Part shown: positions 43,017-51,447 of the stretch, piece by piece | Numbering within the stretch: the stretch's first letter is position 1 | Layout: every line of letters starts with the position of its first letter | NCBI RefSeq assembly: GCF_009709555.1 | Contig: NZ_WJBG01000242.1 | Coordinates: 1-64,000 of the forward strand | Direction: 5' to 3' | DNA length: 64,000 nucleotides | DNA from: Streptomyces blattellae | GTDB lineage: Bacteria > Actinomycetota > Actinomycetes > Streptomycetales > Streptomycetaceae | Position numbers and translations under genes: made by a program | Notes under the pieces: generated by a model | The model's database searches: none | Told to the model about the DNA's origin: nothing | The model's input: the letters and a program-made list of their open reading frames with translations, nothing else

Positions 43017-44246
43017 TCACAGTCGTACGACGATCAGCGCCGTGTCGTCGGTGGCACCTCCCGGCGGCAGCAGTTCCAGCAGGACGGCATCGGCGAGGGT
43101 CTCGGGGTCCGCCCCCAGGTGGCGGCCGAGTGAGTCGGCGAGGCGGGTCAGACCGGTGTCGATGTCCTCGCGGCGGCGTTCGATCAGGCCGTCCGTGTAG
43201 AGGACGAGCGTCGCGCCCTCGGTGAAGGTGGTGCGGGCCTCCGGTCTGGGGGCCGGGTCCGGACGGGCGTCCAGCGGGGGATCGGTGGCCCGGTCGAGGA
43301 ACTCCACCCGGCCGTCGGCGTGCAGCAGCGCGGGCGGTGGGTGCCCGGCGCTGCTGTAGGTGATGGTGTGGGCGTCGAAGTCGATGAACGTGGCGACCGC
43401 GGTGGCCGATTCGGCGCCGTCGACCACATGGGCGTACCGGCTCAGGACGTCCAGCGCCTGCGCGGGCCCTTCGGCGACGCGCGAGGTGGCGGTGAGCGCG
43501 CTGCGCAGCTGGCCCATGACTCCGGCGGCGCCCAGGCCGTGACCGACCACGTCGCCCACGGAGACGCCGATGCGGTTGCCGCCGACCAGGTCGACCAGGT
43601 CGTACCAGTCCCCGCACACGTTCAGGGCGCCGACCGCCGGCCGGTAGCGGACCGCGGCGCGCTGGTCGCCGACCTGCCGGCGGCCCGGGAGCATCGCCTC
43701 CTGCAGGGCGAGGGCGACCTCGCGCTCGCGGGCGTGGGCCTGGCGCAGCCGGTCGTTGACCTCCTGGAGTTCACGGCCGCGCGTGTACAGCTCGGCCTCC
43801 AGCACCCGGGCGCGGCTCCCGCTGGGGCCGCCGCGGGCCCGGATGAGTTCGGTGACGTCCTCGACCCGGTGCACCACCAGCACCACTGTGCCGTCCGGCC
43901 CGAACACCGGCGCGTTCACCGGGCTCCAGTAGCGCTCCTCCCACTGCCCGGGGCGCTCGGGGGCTTCGACGTCGTACCGCTGCAGAGCCATGGTGTCGCG
44001 CTGGCCCGTGGCCACCACCCTCCGCATGGAGGTCTGCACGTTGTGCATGCCCTTCGATGCCGGGATGTCGGGATTCTCGGGGAAGACGTCGAAGATGTAG
44101 CGCCCCACCACCTGCTCCCGCTTGCGCCGGGAGAGGCGCAGGAAGTCCTCATTGGCGTCCACGTACACCAGCTCGGGGGTGAGCAGCGCGACCATTCCGG
44201 GCAGCCCCTCGAAGACCGCCCGGTAGTCGATCGCCACGTCCTTCAT
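43017..44246 (-). CDS. PAS-SpoIIE protein phosphatase
   Basis: A 409-residue signalling protein: PAS domain at about residues 5-135 (FEGLPGMVALLTPELVYVDAN, PVFGPDGTVVLVVHRVEDVTEL), a coiled-coil linker (RARVLEAELYTRGRELQEVNDRLRQA) and a PP2C/SpoIIE phosphatase at about 195-409 with metal-binding Asp residues in CGDWYDLV and SVGDVVGHG, and DDTALIVVRL at the end. Such proteins dephosphorylate anti-anti-sigma factors to control alternative sigma factors. No sigma or anti-sigma gene is adjacent, so partners are elsewhere. Confidence 0.9.
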   Translation of the reverse strand: MKDVAIDYRAVFEGLPGMVALLTPELVYVDANEDFLRLSRRKREQVVGRYIFDVFPENPDIPASKGMHNVQTSMRRVVATGQRDTMALQRYDVEAPERPGQWEERYWSPVNAPVFGPDGTVVLVVHRVEDVTELIRARGGPSGSRARVLEAELYTRGRELQEVNDRLRQAHAREREVALALQEAMLPGRRQVGDQRAAVRYRPAVGALNVCGDWYDLVDLVGGNRIGVSVGDVVGHGLGAAGVMGQLRSALTATSRVAEGPAQALDVLSRYAHVVDGAESATAVATFIDFDAHTITYSSAGHPPPALLHADGRVEFLDRATDPPLDARPDPAPRPEARTTFTEGATLVLYTDGLIERRREDIDTGLTRLADSLGRHLGADPETLADAVLLELLPPGGATDDTALIVVRL

Positions 44247-44363
44247 GGCTGCCGCCTCATCGCCGATTCACCCCAGTTTCGCACGTTACGAGCAGCAGCG
44301 GTGCGGCACCGGCCGGTCGAACCGCTGCCGGGCAAGGTCGCGCTCCTCGTGCGTGCCCGGGGT

Positions 44364-45584
44364 TCAGGCCCTCAGCACCTCCTCCAGTGCCGTCAGAGCC
44401 TGGGTGAGTTCCCCGGCGGTGATGGTGAGCGGCGGGGCGAGGCGGATCGTCGAGCCGTGGGTGTCCTTGACGAGGATGCCCTCCCGCATGAGGCGTTCGC
44501 TGACCTCGCGCCCGCTGCCGAGGGCCGGGTCGACGTCGACGCCCGCCCACAGCCCGCGCGACCGGAAACCGACGACGCCCCTGCCGACCAGGGCGGACAG
44601 CCCGCCCCGCAGCACCGCCCCCAGTTCGGCCGCCCGCTGCTGGAACTGACCCGTCTCCAGCAGTTCGACGACCGCCGTACCCACCGCCGCGGACAGGGGG
44701 TTGCCGCCGAACGTGGACCCGTGCTCGCCGGGCCGCAGCACACCCAGCACGTCCCGGCGCGCGACCACCGCCGACACCGGCACGATGCCGCCGCCCAGTG
44801 CCTTGCCGAGCAGCAGTACGTCGGGGACGACCGACTCGTGCTCGACGGCGAGCGTACGGCCCGTACGGCCCAGCCCCGACTGGATCTCGTCCGCGATGAA
44901 CAGGCAGCCCTCGCGGCGGGTCAGTTCGCGTACGCCGGCCAGATAGCCGGTGTCCGGGATGATCACCCCGGCCTCGCCCTGGATGGGCTCGATCAGCACC
45001 GCCGCCGTCGTCTCGTCGACCGCCGCCTCCAGCGCGGCGAGGTCGTTGTACGGCACGATCCGGAAGCCCGGCGTGAAGGGGCCGAAGCCCTGTCGAGCGG
45101 TCTCGTCCGTCGAGAAGCTGACGATCGTCGTCGTACGGCCGTGGAAGTTCTCCGCCGCGACCACGATCGTCGCCCGGTCGGCGGGGACGCCCTTCACGTC
45201 GTACGCCCATTTGCGGGCTACCTTGATGCCGCTCTCCACGGCCTCGGCGCCCGTGTTCATGGGCAGCACCATGTCCAGGCCGGTCAGCGCGGCGAGCCGT
45301 GCGGCGAACTCGGCCAGCCTGTCGTTGTGGAAGGCGCGCGAGGTCAGCGTCAGCCGGTCGAGCTGGGCGTGGGCGGCTTCGATCAGCGCGGGGTGGCGGT
45401 GGCCGAAGTTGAGGGCCGAGTAGCCGGCCAGCAGGTCGAGATAGCGGCGGCCCTCGACGTCCTCCACCCAGGAGCCCTCGGCGCGGGCGACGACCACGGG
45501 CAGCGGGTGGTAGTTGTGCGCGAGGACCGGCTCTTCGGCCCGGATCAGGTCGGCGGAGGAACGGGTACGGACGGGCGCAGTCAT
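44364..45584 (-). CDS. rocD: ornithine aminotransferase
   Basis: A 406-residue class III PLP transaminase converting ornithine to glutamate-5-semialdehyde. Typical segments: NYHPLPVVVARAEGSWVEDVEGRRYLDLLAGYSALNFGHRHP, NTGAEAVESGIKVARKW, IQSGLGRTG and the PLP lysine in LLGKALGGG. ATG 45584 has AGGAG upstream and overlaps the ddaH stop by 4 bp; the frame is open further but overlaps ddaH. Together they degrade arginine-derived compounds, with the neighbouring Lrp as likely regulator. Confidence 0.94.
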   Translation of the reverse strand: MTAPVRTRSSADLIRAEEPVLAHNYHPLPVVVARAEGSWVEDVEGRRYLDLLAGYSALNFGHRHPALIEAAHAQLDRLTLTSRAFHNDRLAEFAARLAALTGLDMVLPMNTGAEAVESGIKVARKWAYDVKGVPADRATIVVAAENFHGRTTTIVSFSTDETARQGFGPFTPGFRIVPYNDLAALEAAVDETTAAVLIEPIQGEAGVIIPDTGYLAGVRELTRREGCLFIADEIQSGLGRTGRTLAVEHESVVPDVLLLGKALGGGIVPVSAVVARRDVLGVLRPGEHGSTFGGNPLSAAVGTAVVELLETGQFQQRAAELGAVLRGGLSALVGRGVVGFRSRGLWAGVDVDPALGSGREVSERLMREGILVKDTHGSTIRLAPPLTITAGELTQALTALEEVLRA

Positions 45585-46393
45585 GGGCGGATCTCCTGGG
45601 TGCAGCACTTGATGCCCCCGCCGGCCTTCTGGAACTCGGACAGGTCGACGGGGACGGGAACATAGCCGTGGTCGTCGAGCCGGGCGGCAAGGGACTCGGC
45701 CTGGGGCGCGATGAAGACATGGCGTCCGTCGGACACGGAGTTCAGTCCGAAGGCCATCGCGTCGTCGCGGGTCGCGAGCACGGCGTCCGGGTACAGCCGC
45801 GCGAGGACCTCGCGGCTGCCCGGGGAGAACGCCTCCGGGTAGTACACGACGGTGTCCTCGTCGAGGACGAACAGCGCCGTGTCCAGGTGGTAGAAGTACG
45901 GGTCGACCAGCGTCAGGCTGATCACCGGGTGCCCGAAGAACTCCTGCACCTCGCGGTGCGCCTCCCGTGTCGTGCGGAATCCGGTGCCGGCCAGGACGTA
46001 CCGGCCCGTCCAGACCAGGTCCCCCTCGCCCTCGCAGACCGACTCCGGGCGGTGGACGGTGAAACCCGCCGCCTTGAACCACATGTCGTAGTGCGTGGAC
46101 TCGGGGCGCCGCTCCGCCGCGTGGAAGAACGAGCCGAAGACGCGGCCGTTCACGACGACGGCCGAGTTCGCGGCGAACACCATGTCCGGCAGGCCGGGGA
46201 CCGGCTCCACGGCGTCGACGGTGTGGCCGTGGGCCCGGTAGGTGCTGATCAGGGACTGCCACTGCTCCTGGGCCAGATCGACGTCGACGCGGACGTCGGG
46301 ATGCATCCAGGGGTTGATCGCGTACTGCACGGCGAAGTGTCTGGGTTCACAGACGAGGAAGCGCCGCCGGCGCTGCACACGGCTTTCGGACAC
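45581..46393 (-). CDS. ddaH: dimethylargininase (N-omega,N-omega-dimethylarginine hydrolase)
   Basis: A 270-residue guanidino-group-modifying enzyme giving citrulline and a methylamine from methylated arginine. Features: FLVCEPRHFAVQYAINPWM, substrate Asp/Glu region LPDMVFAANSAVV, catalytic His in YFYHLDTALFVL and the C-terminal catalytic Cys in GGGIKCCTQE (Cys263 or 264). Arginine deiminases are longer. It is the first gene of ddaH-rocD, preceded by a 146-bp region with a CGCAG/CTGCG inverted repeat. Methylarginines could come from protein turnover; the products enter glutamate metabolism. Confidence 0.9.
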   Translation of the reverse strand: MSESRVQRRRRFLVCEPRHFAVQYAINPWMHPDVRVDVDLAQEQWQSLISTYRAHGHTVDAVEPVPGLPDMVFAANSAVVVNGRVFGSFFHAAERRPESTHYDMWFKAAGFTVHRPESVCEGEGDLVWTGRYVLAGTGFRTTREAHREVQEFFGHPVISLTLVDPYFYHLDTALFVLDEDTVVYYPEAFSPGSREVLARLYPDAVLATRDDAMAFGLNSVSDGRHVFIAPQAESLAARLDDHGYVPVPVDLSEFQKAGGGIKCCTQEIRP

Positions 46394-46489
46394 AGAGGGG
46401 TTCCTCCGCTTCCTGGGGTGCCGACTGGGGTTGACACCACGTTAGGAAGTGACCGATACGCCCGACAAGAAACGAAGCTTGCGTGTCCG

Positions 46490-46504
46490 CGCAGGAATAC
46501 TGCG
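46490..46504. promoter_or_regulatory. Lrp-type operator candidate upstream of ddaH
   Basis: CGCAGGAATACTGCG is an inverted repeat with 5-bp arms (CGCAG/CTGCG) around GAATA, 97 bp before the ddaH start and 36 bp from the end of the lrp gene. Size and AT-rich centre fit the 15-bp sites of Lrp/AsnC regulators; assignment to the adjacent Lrp is inference. Confidence 0.5.
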
Positions 46505-46539
46505 TCTTTAGGCTGCCCAGCGCACGTCTCATGCGCCGC

Positions 46540-47031
46540 TCACGCGCCCTCCGGGGCGGGCTGGCTCGCGCCCGCCTCCGGACTCTCCGGGATCAGATGG
46601 GACAGCACCATCACGCTGATCGTCTTCCGGATGAACGGCTCCGCACGGATCCGCTCCAGCACCTCCTCGAAGTGCTCGACGTCCCGCGCCCGCACATGCA
46701 GCAGCGCGTCCGCGCCGCCGGTCACCGTCATGGCCGCCGTGATCTCGGGATGGTTGCGCACGACCTCCGCCAGCCGCCGCGGCGGCGCCGCCCCCTCGCA
46801 GTACACCTCCACATAGGCCTCCGTGCGCCAGCCCAGCGCGGACGGCCGCACCGTCGCCGTGAACCCGGTGATCACACCCGCCTCCCGCAGCCGGTCCACC
46901 CGCCGCTTGACGGCCGTGGCGGACAGCCCGACAGCCGCCCCGATCTCGGCGAAACTGGTCCTCGCGTTGGCCATCAGCGCGGTGATGATCTTCCGGTCGA
47001 GGTCGTCGAAGGAAGCGGCCCTGCTGTTCAT
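46540..47031 (-). CDS. Lrp/AsnC-family regulator
   Basis: A 163-residue regulator: winged helix at about residues 8-58 (DDLDRKIITALMANARTSFAEIGAAVGLSATAVKRRVDRLREAGVI) and a RAM effector domain at about 75-150 with ITAAMTVTGGADALLHVRARD. Lrp proteins of this kind sense amino acids. Its orientation, same strand and directly downstream... ddaH-rocD lies beyond its 3' side, so it is transcribed separately towards them; it is the best candidate regulator of ddaH-rocD. ATG 47031 precedes the winged helix; the frame is open 13 codons further. Confidence 0.92.
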   Translation of the reverse strand: MNSRAASFDDLDRKIITALMANARTSFAEIGAAVGLSATAVKRRVDRLREAGVITGFTATVRPSALGWRTEAYVEVYCEGAAPPRRLAEVVRNHPEITAAMTVTGGADALLHVRARDVEHFEEVLERIRAEPFIRKTISVMVLSHLIPESPEAGASQPAPEGA

Positions 47032-47107
47032 GGCCGCACTGTATCCAGCGCGAACGTCCGCCCCGGGCACGTTGCGGTCCTACGAATTGCTCCTAGACTC
47101 CGGGTTC

Positions 47108-47857
47108 ATGCTGCGCGCCCTCGCCGTCGACGACGAACGCCCCTCGCTGGAGGAGCTGCTCTACCTCCTGAACGCGGATCCCCGGATCGGCACCGCCGAG
47201 GGCGCGAGCGACGCCACCGAGGCGCTGCGCCGGATCAACCGGGCACTGGAGTCGGGCCCGCACGGCCCCGAGGCCATCGACGTCGTCTTCCTCGACATCA
47301 ACATGCCCGGCCTCGACGGACTCGACCTGGCCCGGCTGCTCACCGGCTTCGCCCAGCCGCCGCTGGTCGTGTTCGTCACCGCCCACGAGGACTTCGCCGT
47401 GCAGGCCTTCGACCTCAAGGCCGTCGACTACGTGCTCAAGCCCGTCCGCAAGGAACGGCTGGCCGAGGCGGTCCGCCGCGCCGCCGAGCTGCGCGACAGC
47501 GCCCCGCACATACCCGTGCACGAACCCGACCCCGACCACATCCCCGTGGAACTCGGCGGCGTGACCCGTTTCGTCGCCGTCGAGGACATCACGCACGTCG
47601 AGGCCCAGGGCGACTACGCCCGGCTGCACACCGACAAGGGCAGCCACCTCGTACGCATCCCGCTGTCCACCCTGGAGGAGCGCTGGCGCTCCCGCGGCTT
47701 CGTCCGCATCCACCGCCGCCATCTCGTCGCCCTGCGCCACATCGGCGAACTCCGGCTGGACGCCGGCACCGTCAGCGTCCTGGTCGGCTCCGAGGAGCTC
47801 CAGGTCAGCCGACGCCACGCCCGCGAGCTGCGGGAACTGCTGATGAGGAGGCCGTAG
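47108..47857 (+). CDS. LytTR-family response regulator
   Basis: A 249-residue regulator: receiver domain residues 1-120 with phosphoacceptor Asp63 (VVFLDINMPG), Thr in FVTAHED and Lys in VLKPVRK; LytTR DNA-binding domain about 145-245 (IPVELGGVTRFVAVEDITHVEAQGDYARLHT, FVRIHRRHLVAL). The cognate LytS-type kinase is encoded at 49944. A promoter TTGCGG (47072-47077)-16 bp-TAGACT (47094-47099) ends 8 bp before the ATG and no ribosome site is visible, so the mRNA may be leaderless. Confidence 0.93.
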   Translation: MLRALAVDDERPSLEELLYLLNADPRIGTAEGASDATEALRRINRALESGPHGPEAIDVVFLDINMPGLDGLDLARLLTGFAQPPLVVFVTAHEDFAVQAFDLKAVDYVLKPVRKERLAEAVRRAAELRDSAPHIPVHEPDPDHIPVELGGVTRFVAVEDITHVEAQGDYARLHTDKGSHLVRIPLSTLEERWRSRGFVRIHRRHLVALRHIGELRLDAGTVSVLVGSEELQVSRRHARELRELLMRRP

Positions 47858-47859
47858 CC

Positions 47860-48222
47860 GTGCCGAACCAGGATCCCGCCGAACGGCGCGTCGTCGTCAC
47901 CGGCCCGCCGCGCCGCAGCCGTCCCGCCTCCGGCTACTACCGCCCCCGCACCGAGATCGACGAGCAGACCACCCTCGGCCACACCTACGTCCGCTCCCTG
48001 ATGCGCACCCAACTGCGTGCCGCCTTCGCCGTGGTCGCCGTGCTCGGCCTGCTCGTCGGCCCGCTGCCGCTGCTCTTCGCGACCATGCCGGACGGCCACG
48101 GCGTGGCATGGGCCGTCCTCGGCTTCGGCCTCTACGCCCCCCTCGTCCTGCTCGCCCGCTGGTACGTGCGGCGTGCCGAGCGCAACGAACGGGACTTCGT
48201 ACGCCTCGTCGAAGACCGCTGA
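47860..48222 (+). CDS. small two-helix membrane protein of the symporter operon
   Basis: A 120-residue protein with a Pro/Arg-rich N-terminal tail of about 45 residues, a first helix AAFAVVAVLGLLVGPLPLLFA, a second WAVLGFGLYAPLVLLARWY and the tail VRRAERNERDFVRLVED. The layout and position directly before an SSS symporter recall DUF485-like small symporter subunits that accompany acetate permease ActP (resemblance by eye). GTG 47860 lies 2 bp after the regulator stop with GAGGAGG before it. Confidence 0.8.
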   Translation: MPNQDPAERRVVVTGPPRRSRPASGYYRPRTEIDEQTTLGHTYVRSLMRTQLRAAFAVVAVLGLLVGPLPLLFATMPDGHGVAWAVLGFGLYAPLVLLARWYVRRAERNERDFVRLVEDR

Positions 48223-48234
48223 AGCCGCAGACCG

Positions 48235-49947
48235 ATGAACTCCGGTTACGCCGTCCCCGCCGTCGCCCTGGTCGTCCTCGCGACGGTCTTCGTCGGCGCG
48301 TTCGGCCTGCGCATCTCCCGCACCACCTCCGACTTCTACGTCGCCTCCCGCACCGTCGGCCCCCGCCTCAACGCGGCCGCCATCAGCGGCGAGTACCTCT
48401 CCGCCGCCTCCTTCCTCGGCATCGCGGGACTGGTCCTGGTCCAGGGCCCCGACATGCTCTGGTACCCGGTCGGCTACACGGCGGGCTATCTGGTGCTGCT
48501 GATCTTCGTCGCCGCCCCGCTGCGCCGGTCCGGCGCCTACACCCTGCCCGACTTCGCCGAGGCCCGCCTCTCCTCCCAGGCCGTGCGGCGGCTCGCGGGC
48601 GCCTTCGTCGTCGGCGTCGGCTGGCTCTACCTGCTGCCCCAGCTCCAGGGCGCCGGGCTGACACTGACCGTCCTCACCGGTGCCCCGGACTCGCTCGGCG
48701 GGCTGATCGTCGCGGTCGTCGTGGTCGCCACGGTCGCCGCCGGCGGCATGCGCAGCATCACCTTCGTGCAGGCCTTCCAGTACTGGCTCAAGCTCACCGC
48801 CCTGCTGGTCCCGGCTCTCTTCCTGGTCCTCGCCTGGCAGGGCGACGGATCCCCGACCCGCGCCTTCGAGGAACCGGCCACCTTCCGCGAGCAGCGCGTC
48901 GTCCGAGTCGACGACAGCCTCGACGTGAAGCTGGACACCCCGCTGACCGTCACGGTGAGCGGCACCGTCGACGGCCGCACCCACGAGGACACCGAACTGC
49001 GGCTCCCCGCAGGCACCCACCACATCGACGCCGGCACCCGGCTCACCTTCGGCAAGGGCGCCCCCGTCCCCGAGGCCGACCGCGTCGGCGACGGCAGCCT
49101 GTCACCCTCGCAGGCCGAGAGCCGCGGCGAACGCCCGCTGTACGCGACGTACGGACTGATCCTCGCCACCTTCCTCGGCACCATGGGCCTGCCGCACGTC
49201 GTCGTCCGCTTCTACACCAGCCCGCACGGAGTCGCCGCCCGCCGCACCACCGTCGCCGTCCTGGGCCTGATCGGCGCCTTCTACCTGCTGCCCCCGGTCT
49301 ACGGCGCCCTGGGCCGCCTGTACGCCCCCGAACTCACCCTCACCGGCAACGCGGACGCCGCCGTACTGCTCCTGCCCGACCGCGTGATCGGCGGCCTCGG
49401 CGGCGACCTGCTCGGCGCCCTGGTCGCCGGGGGAGCCTTCGCCGCGTTCCTGTCGACGGCGTCCGGACTGACGATGGCCGTGGCGGGGGTGCTCACCCAG
49501 GACGTGCTCCCGTCACGCGGCGTACGGCACTTCAGGCTCGGTACGGTCCTCGCGATGGCCGTGCCCCTGGCCGCCAGCGTCCTGGTGGGCGGACTGCCGG
49601 TCGCCGACGCCGTCGGACTGGCCTTCGCCGTGTCGGCGTCGTCGTTCTGCCCGCTGCTCGTGCTGGGGATCTGGTGGCGGCGGCTGACCCCACCGGGCGC
49701 CGCCGCCGGGATGCTGGTGGGCGGCGGCGCCGCACTCGTCGCCGTCGCCGCGACCATGGCGGGATTCCCGGGCAGCGGCGCCTTGCACGCCCTGCTCGCC
49801 TGGCCCGCCCTCTGGTCGGTGCCGCTGGGCTTCCTCACCATGGTGCTGGTGTCCCTGGCCACGCCGAGCCGGGTACCGGCCGGGACGGGGGCCATCCTGG
49901 CCCGGTTCCATCTGCCGGAGGAGCTGCGGACGGAGGTCAAGGCATGA
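48235..49947 (+). CDS. sodium:solute symporter (SSS family, ActP-like)
   Basis: A 570-residue symporter with about 13 hydrophobic segments. The SSS features are clear: SRTVGPRLNAAAISGEYLSAASFLGIAGLV near the start, TFVQAFQYWLKL in the middle and FLGTMGLPHVVVRFYT, then STASGLTMAVAGVLTQDV. This is the monocarboxylate (acetate/pyruvate/lactate) branch by appearance. An unusual hydrophilic insert at about residues 203-300, rich in Asp/Thr/Val and probably beta-structured, lies between two helices. The stop overlaps the kinase gene by 4 bp. Confidence 0.9.
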   Translation: MNSGYAVPAVALVVLATVFVGAFGLRISRTTSDFYVASRTVGPRLNAAAISGEYLSAASFLGIAGLVLVQGPDMLWYPVGYTAGYLVLLIFVAAPLRRSGAYTLPDFAEARLSSQAVRRLAGAFVVGVGWLYLLPQLQGAGLTLTVLTGAPDSLGGLIVAVVVVATVAAGGMRSITFVQAFQYWLKLTALLVPALFLVLAWQGDGSPTRAFEEPATFREQRVVRVDDSLDVKLDTPLTVTVSGTVDGRTHEDTELRLPAGTHHIDAGTRLTFGKGAPVPEADRVGDGSLSPSQAESRGERPLYATYGLILATFLGTMGLPHVVVRFYTSPHGVAARRTTVAVLGLIGAFYLLPPVYGALGRLYAPELTLTGNADAAVLLLPDRVIGGLGGDLLGALVAGGAFAAFLSTASGLTMAVAGVLTQDVLPSRGVRHFRLGTVLAMAVPLAASVLVGGLPVADAVGLAFAVSASSFCPLLVLGIWWRRLTPPGAAAGMLVGGGAALVAVAATMAGFPGSGALHALLAWPALWSVPLGFLTMVLVSLATPSRVPAGTGAILARFHLPEELRTEVKA

Positions 49948-51158
49948 GCGGATTCATCGCCGGGCTGTGCGTGGCGATCCTCCCGCTGCTGGCCGCCGGA
50001 TACTGGCTCGGCCGCCGCACCGCACGCCCGGAGAGCCTCGTCGGCCTCGGTACCCCGGTCGAGCACGCCACCTTCCAGACCCTGCACACCGCATCGCTCG
50101 CCGCGCCTTCGCTGCGGGCCGGCCTCACCGAGGAGACCGCCCGCAAGTCGGCCCGCAGACTGCGCTCACTGCTCGGCACGGACGCGCTGTGCCTCACGGA
50201 CCAGAAGGAGGTGCTGGTCTGGGACGGAGTGGGCGGCCACCACCGGGCGGAGATCATGGACCGGCTCGCCGGCCCCCTGGAGTCGGGCCGGGGCGAGGCC
50301 TTCCCGCTGACCTGCGAGACGCCCGACTGCCCGGTCCGCTGGGCCGTCGTCGCCCCGCTCACCGTCGACGACCGCGTGCACGGAGCGCTGGTCGCCTGCG
50401 CGCCCCGCGAATCGGCGGTGCTCGTACGCGCCGCCGGTGAGGTCGCCCGCTGGGTCTCCGTCCAGCTGGAGCTGGCCGACCTGGACCAGTCCCGGACCCG
50501 CCTGATCGAGGCCGAGATCAAGGCCCTGCGCGCCCAGATCTCCCCGCACTTCATCTTCAACTCGCTCGCGGTGATCGCCTCGTTCGTGCGCACCGACCCC
50601 GAGCGCGCCCGCGAACTGCTCCTGGAATTCGCCGACTTCACCCGCTACTCGTTCCGCAGGCACGGCGACTTCACCACCCTCGCCGACGAACTCCACGCCA
50701 TCGACCACTACTTGGCGCTCGTCCGGGCACGCTTCGGCGACCGCCTCTCCGTCACCCTGCAGATCGCGCCGGAGGTGCTGCCGGTCGCCCTGCCCTTCCT
50801 CTGCCTCCAGCCGCTCGTCGAGAACGCCGTGAAGCACGGGCTCGAAGGCAAGGCGGCGTCCGTGGGCAAGTGCCACATCAGCATCACCGCACAGGACACC
50901 GGAGCCGAGGCGCTGGTCGTCATCGAGGACGACGGCGCCGGAATGGACCCCGCCACCTTGCGCCGCATCCTCGCCGGCGAGGCCAGCCCCTCGGGCGGCA
51001 TCGGACTGTCCAACGTCGACGACCGGCTCCGCCAGGTGTACGGAGACGACCACGGGCTCGTCATCGAGACCGCGGTGGGAGCGGGCATGAAGGTCACCGC
51101 CCGGCTGCCGAAATACCAGCCGGGCGTGCACTCCGCGGGCCGCCTCACCGGCGACTGA
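49944..51158 (+). CDS. LytS-type sensor histidine kinase
   Basis: A 404-residue kinase with one N-terminal membrane helix (residues 3-22), a GAF-like sensory domain at about 40-170 with a Cys pair (CETPDCPVRW), the His_kinase motif with phosphoacceptor His202 (AQISPHFIFNSLAVIASF) and an HATPase domain with N-box PLVENAVKHGLEG and G-box GIGLSNVDDRL. Unlike classical LytS it lacks multi-pass sensing helices; the adjacent symporter may be the sensor or the regulated target. Forms a two-component system with the LytTR regulator at the start of the operon. Confidence 0.92.
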   Translation: MSGFIAGLCVAILPLLAAGYWLGRRTARPESLVGLGTPVEHATFQTLHTASLAAPSLRAGLTEETARKSARRLRSLLGTDALCLTDQKEVLVWDGVGGHHRAEIMDRLAGPLESGRGEAFPLTCETPDCPVRWAVVAPLTVDDRVHGALVACAPRESAVLVRAAGEVARWVSVQLELADLDQSRTRLIEAEIKALRAQISPHFIFNSLAVIASFVRTDPERARELLLEFADFTRYSFRRHGDFTTLADELHAIDHYLALVRARFGDRLSVTLQIAPEVLPVALPFLCLQPLVENAVKHGLEGKAASVGKCHISITAQDTGAEALVVIEDDGAGMDPATLRRILAGEASPSGGIGLSNVDDRLRQVYGDDHGLVIETAVGAGMKVTARLPKYQPGVHSAGRLTGD

Positions 51159-51161
51159 GGC

Positions 51162-51332
51162 TCAGGTGTCCTTCGTGACGACCATCCCGAGAGTGATCAG
51201 GCCCAGCACGACCCAGCCGAACCACAGCCAGCCACTGCTGCCGAGCGCCACCGTGTAGGCGGTCACCACGACCAGACCGCCGACGGTGAGCACCCCCATC
51301 GCCTTGGTCGATCCGTCCGAAGAACCGGGCAT
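51162..51332 (-). CDS. 56-aa two-helix membrane protein
   Basis: A small protein: polar start MPGSSDGSTKA, helix MGVLTVGGLVVVTAYTVAL, short loop, helix WLWFGWVVLGLITLGMVV and end TKDT. GAGGAGGG lies 7 nt before the ATG and codon third positions are strongly G/C, so it is a real gene although very short. Its stop lies 4 bp after the convergent kinase stop. Function unknown; the gene may belong with the CtaG-like gene on the same strand. Confidence 0.8.
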   Translation of the reverse strand: MPGSSDGSTKAMGVLTVGGLVVVTAYTVALGSSGWLWFGWVVLGLITLGMVVTKDT

Positions 51333-51447
51333 CGCAACACCCTCCTCATGGTCCGTCCCCCTCCATGGTGCCTCGGTTCTGCACCAAGGCGCAGTCGATA
51401 CCGGGTCCGACTCGGGTGAACGGGAGGTCGGGGCGACGAAAGGCCGG

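Noticed and set aside
43320..45665. A 781-codon plus-strand frame over the SpoIIE and rocD genes
   Set aside because: It is the antisense shadow of two well-recognised minus-strand genes.
46483..47859. Extension of the small symporter-operon membrane protein far upstream
   Set aside because: The upstream part overlaps lrp antisense and the LytTR gene in another frame; the ribosome site and GTG at 47860 define the start.
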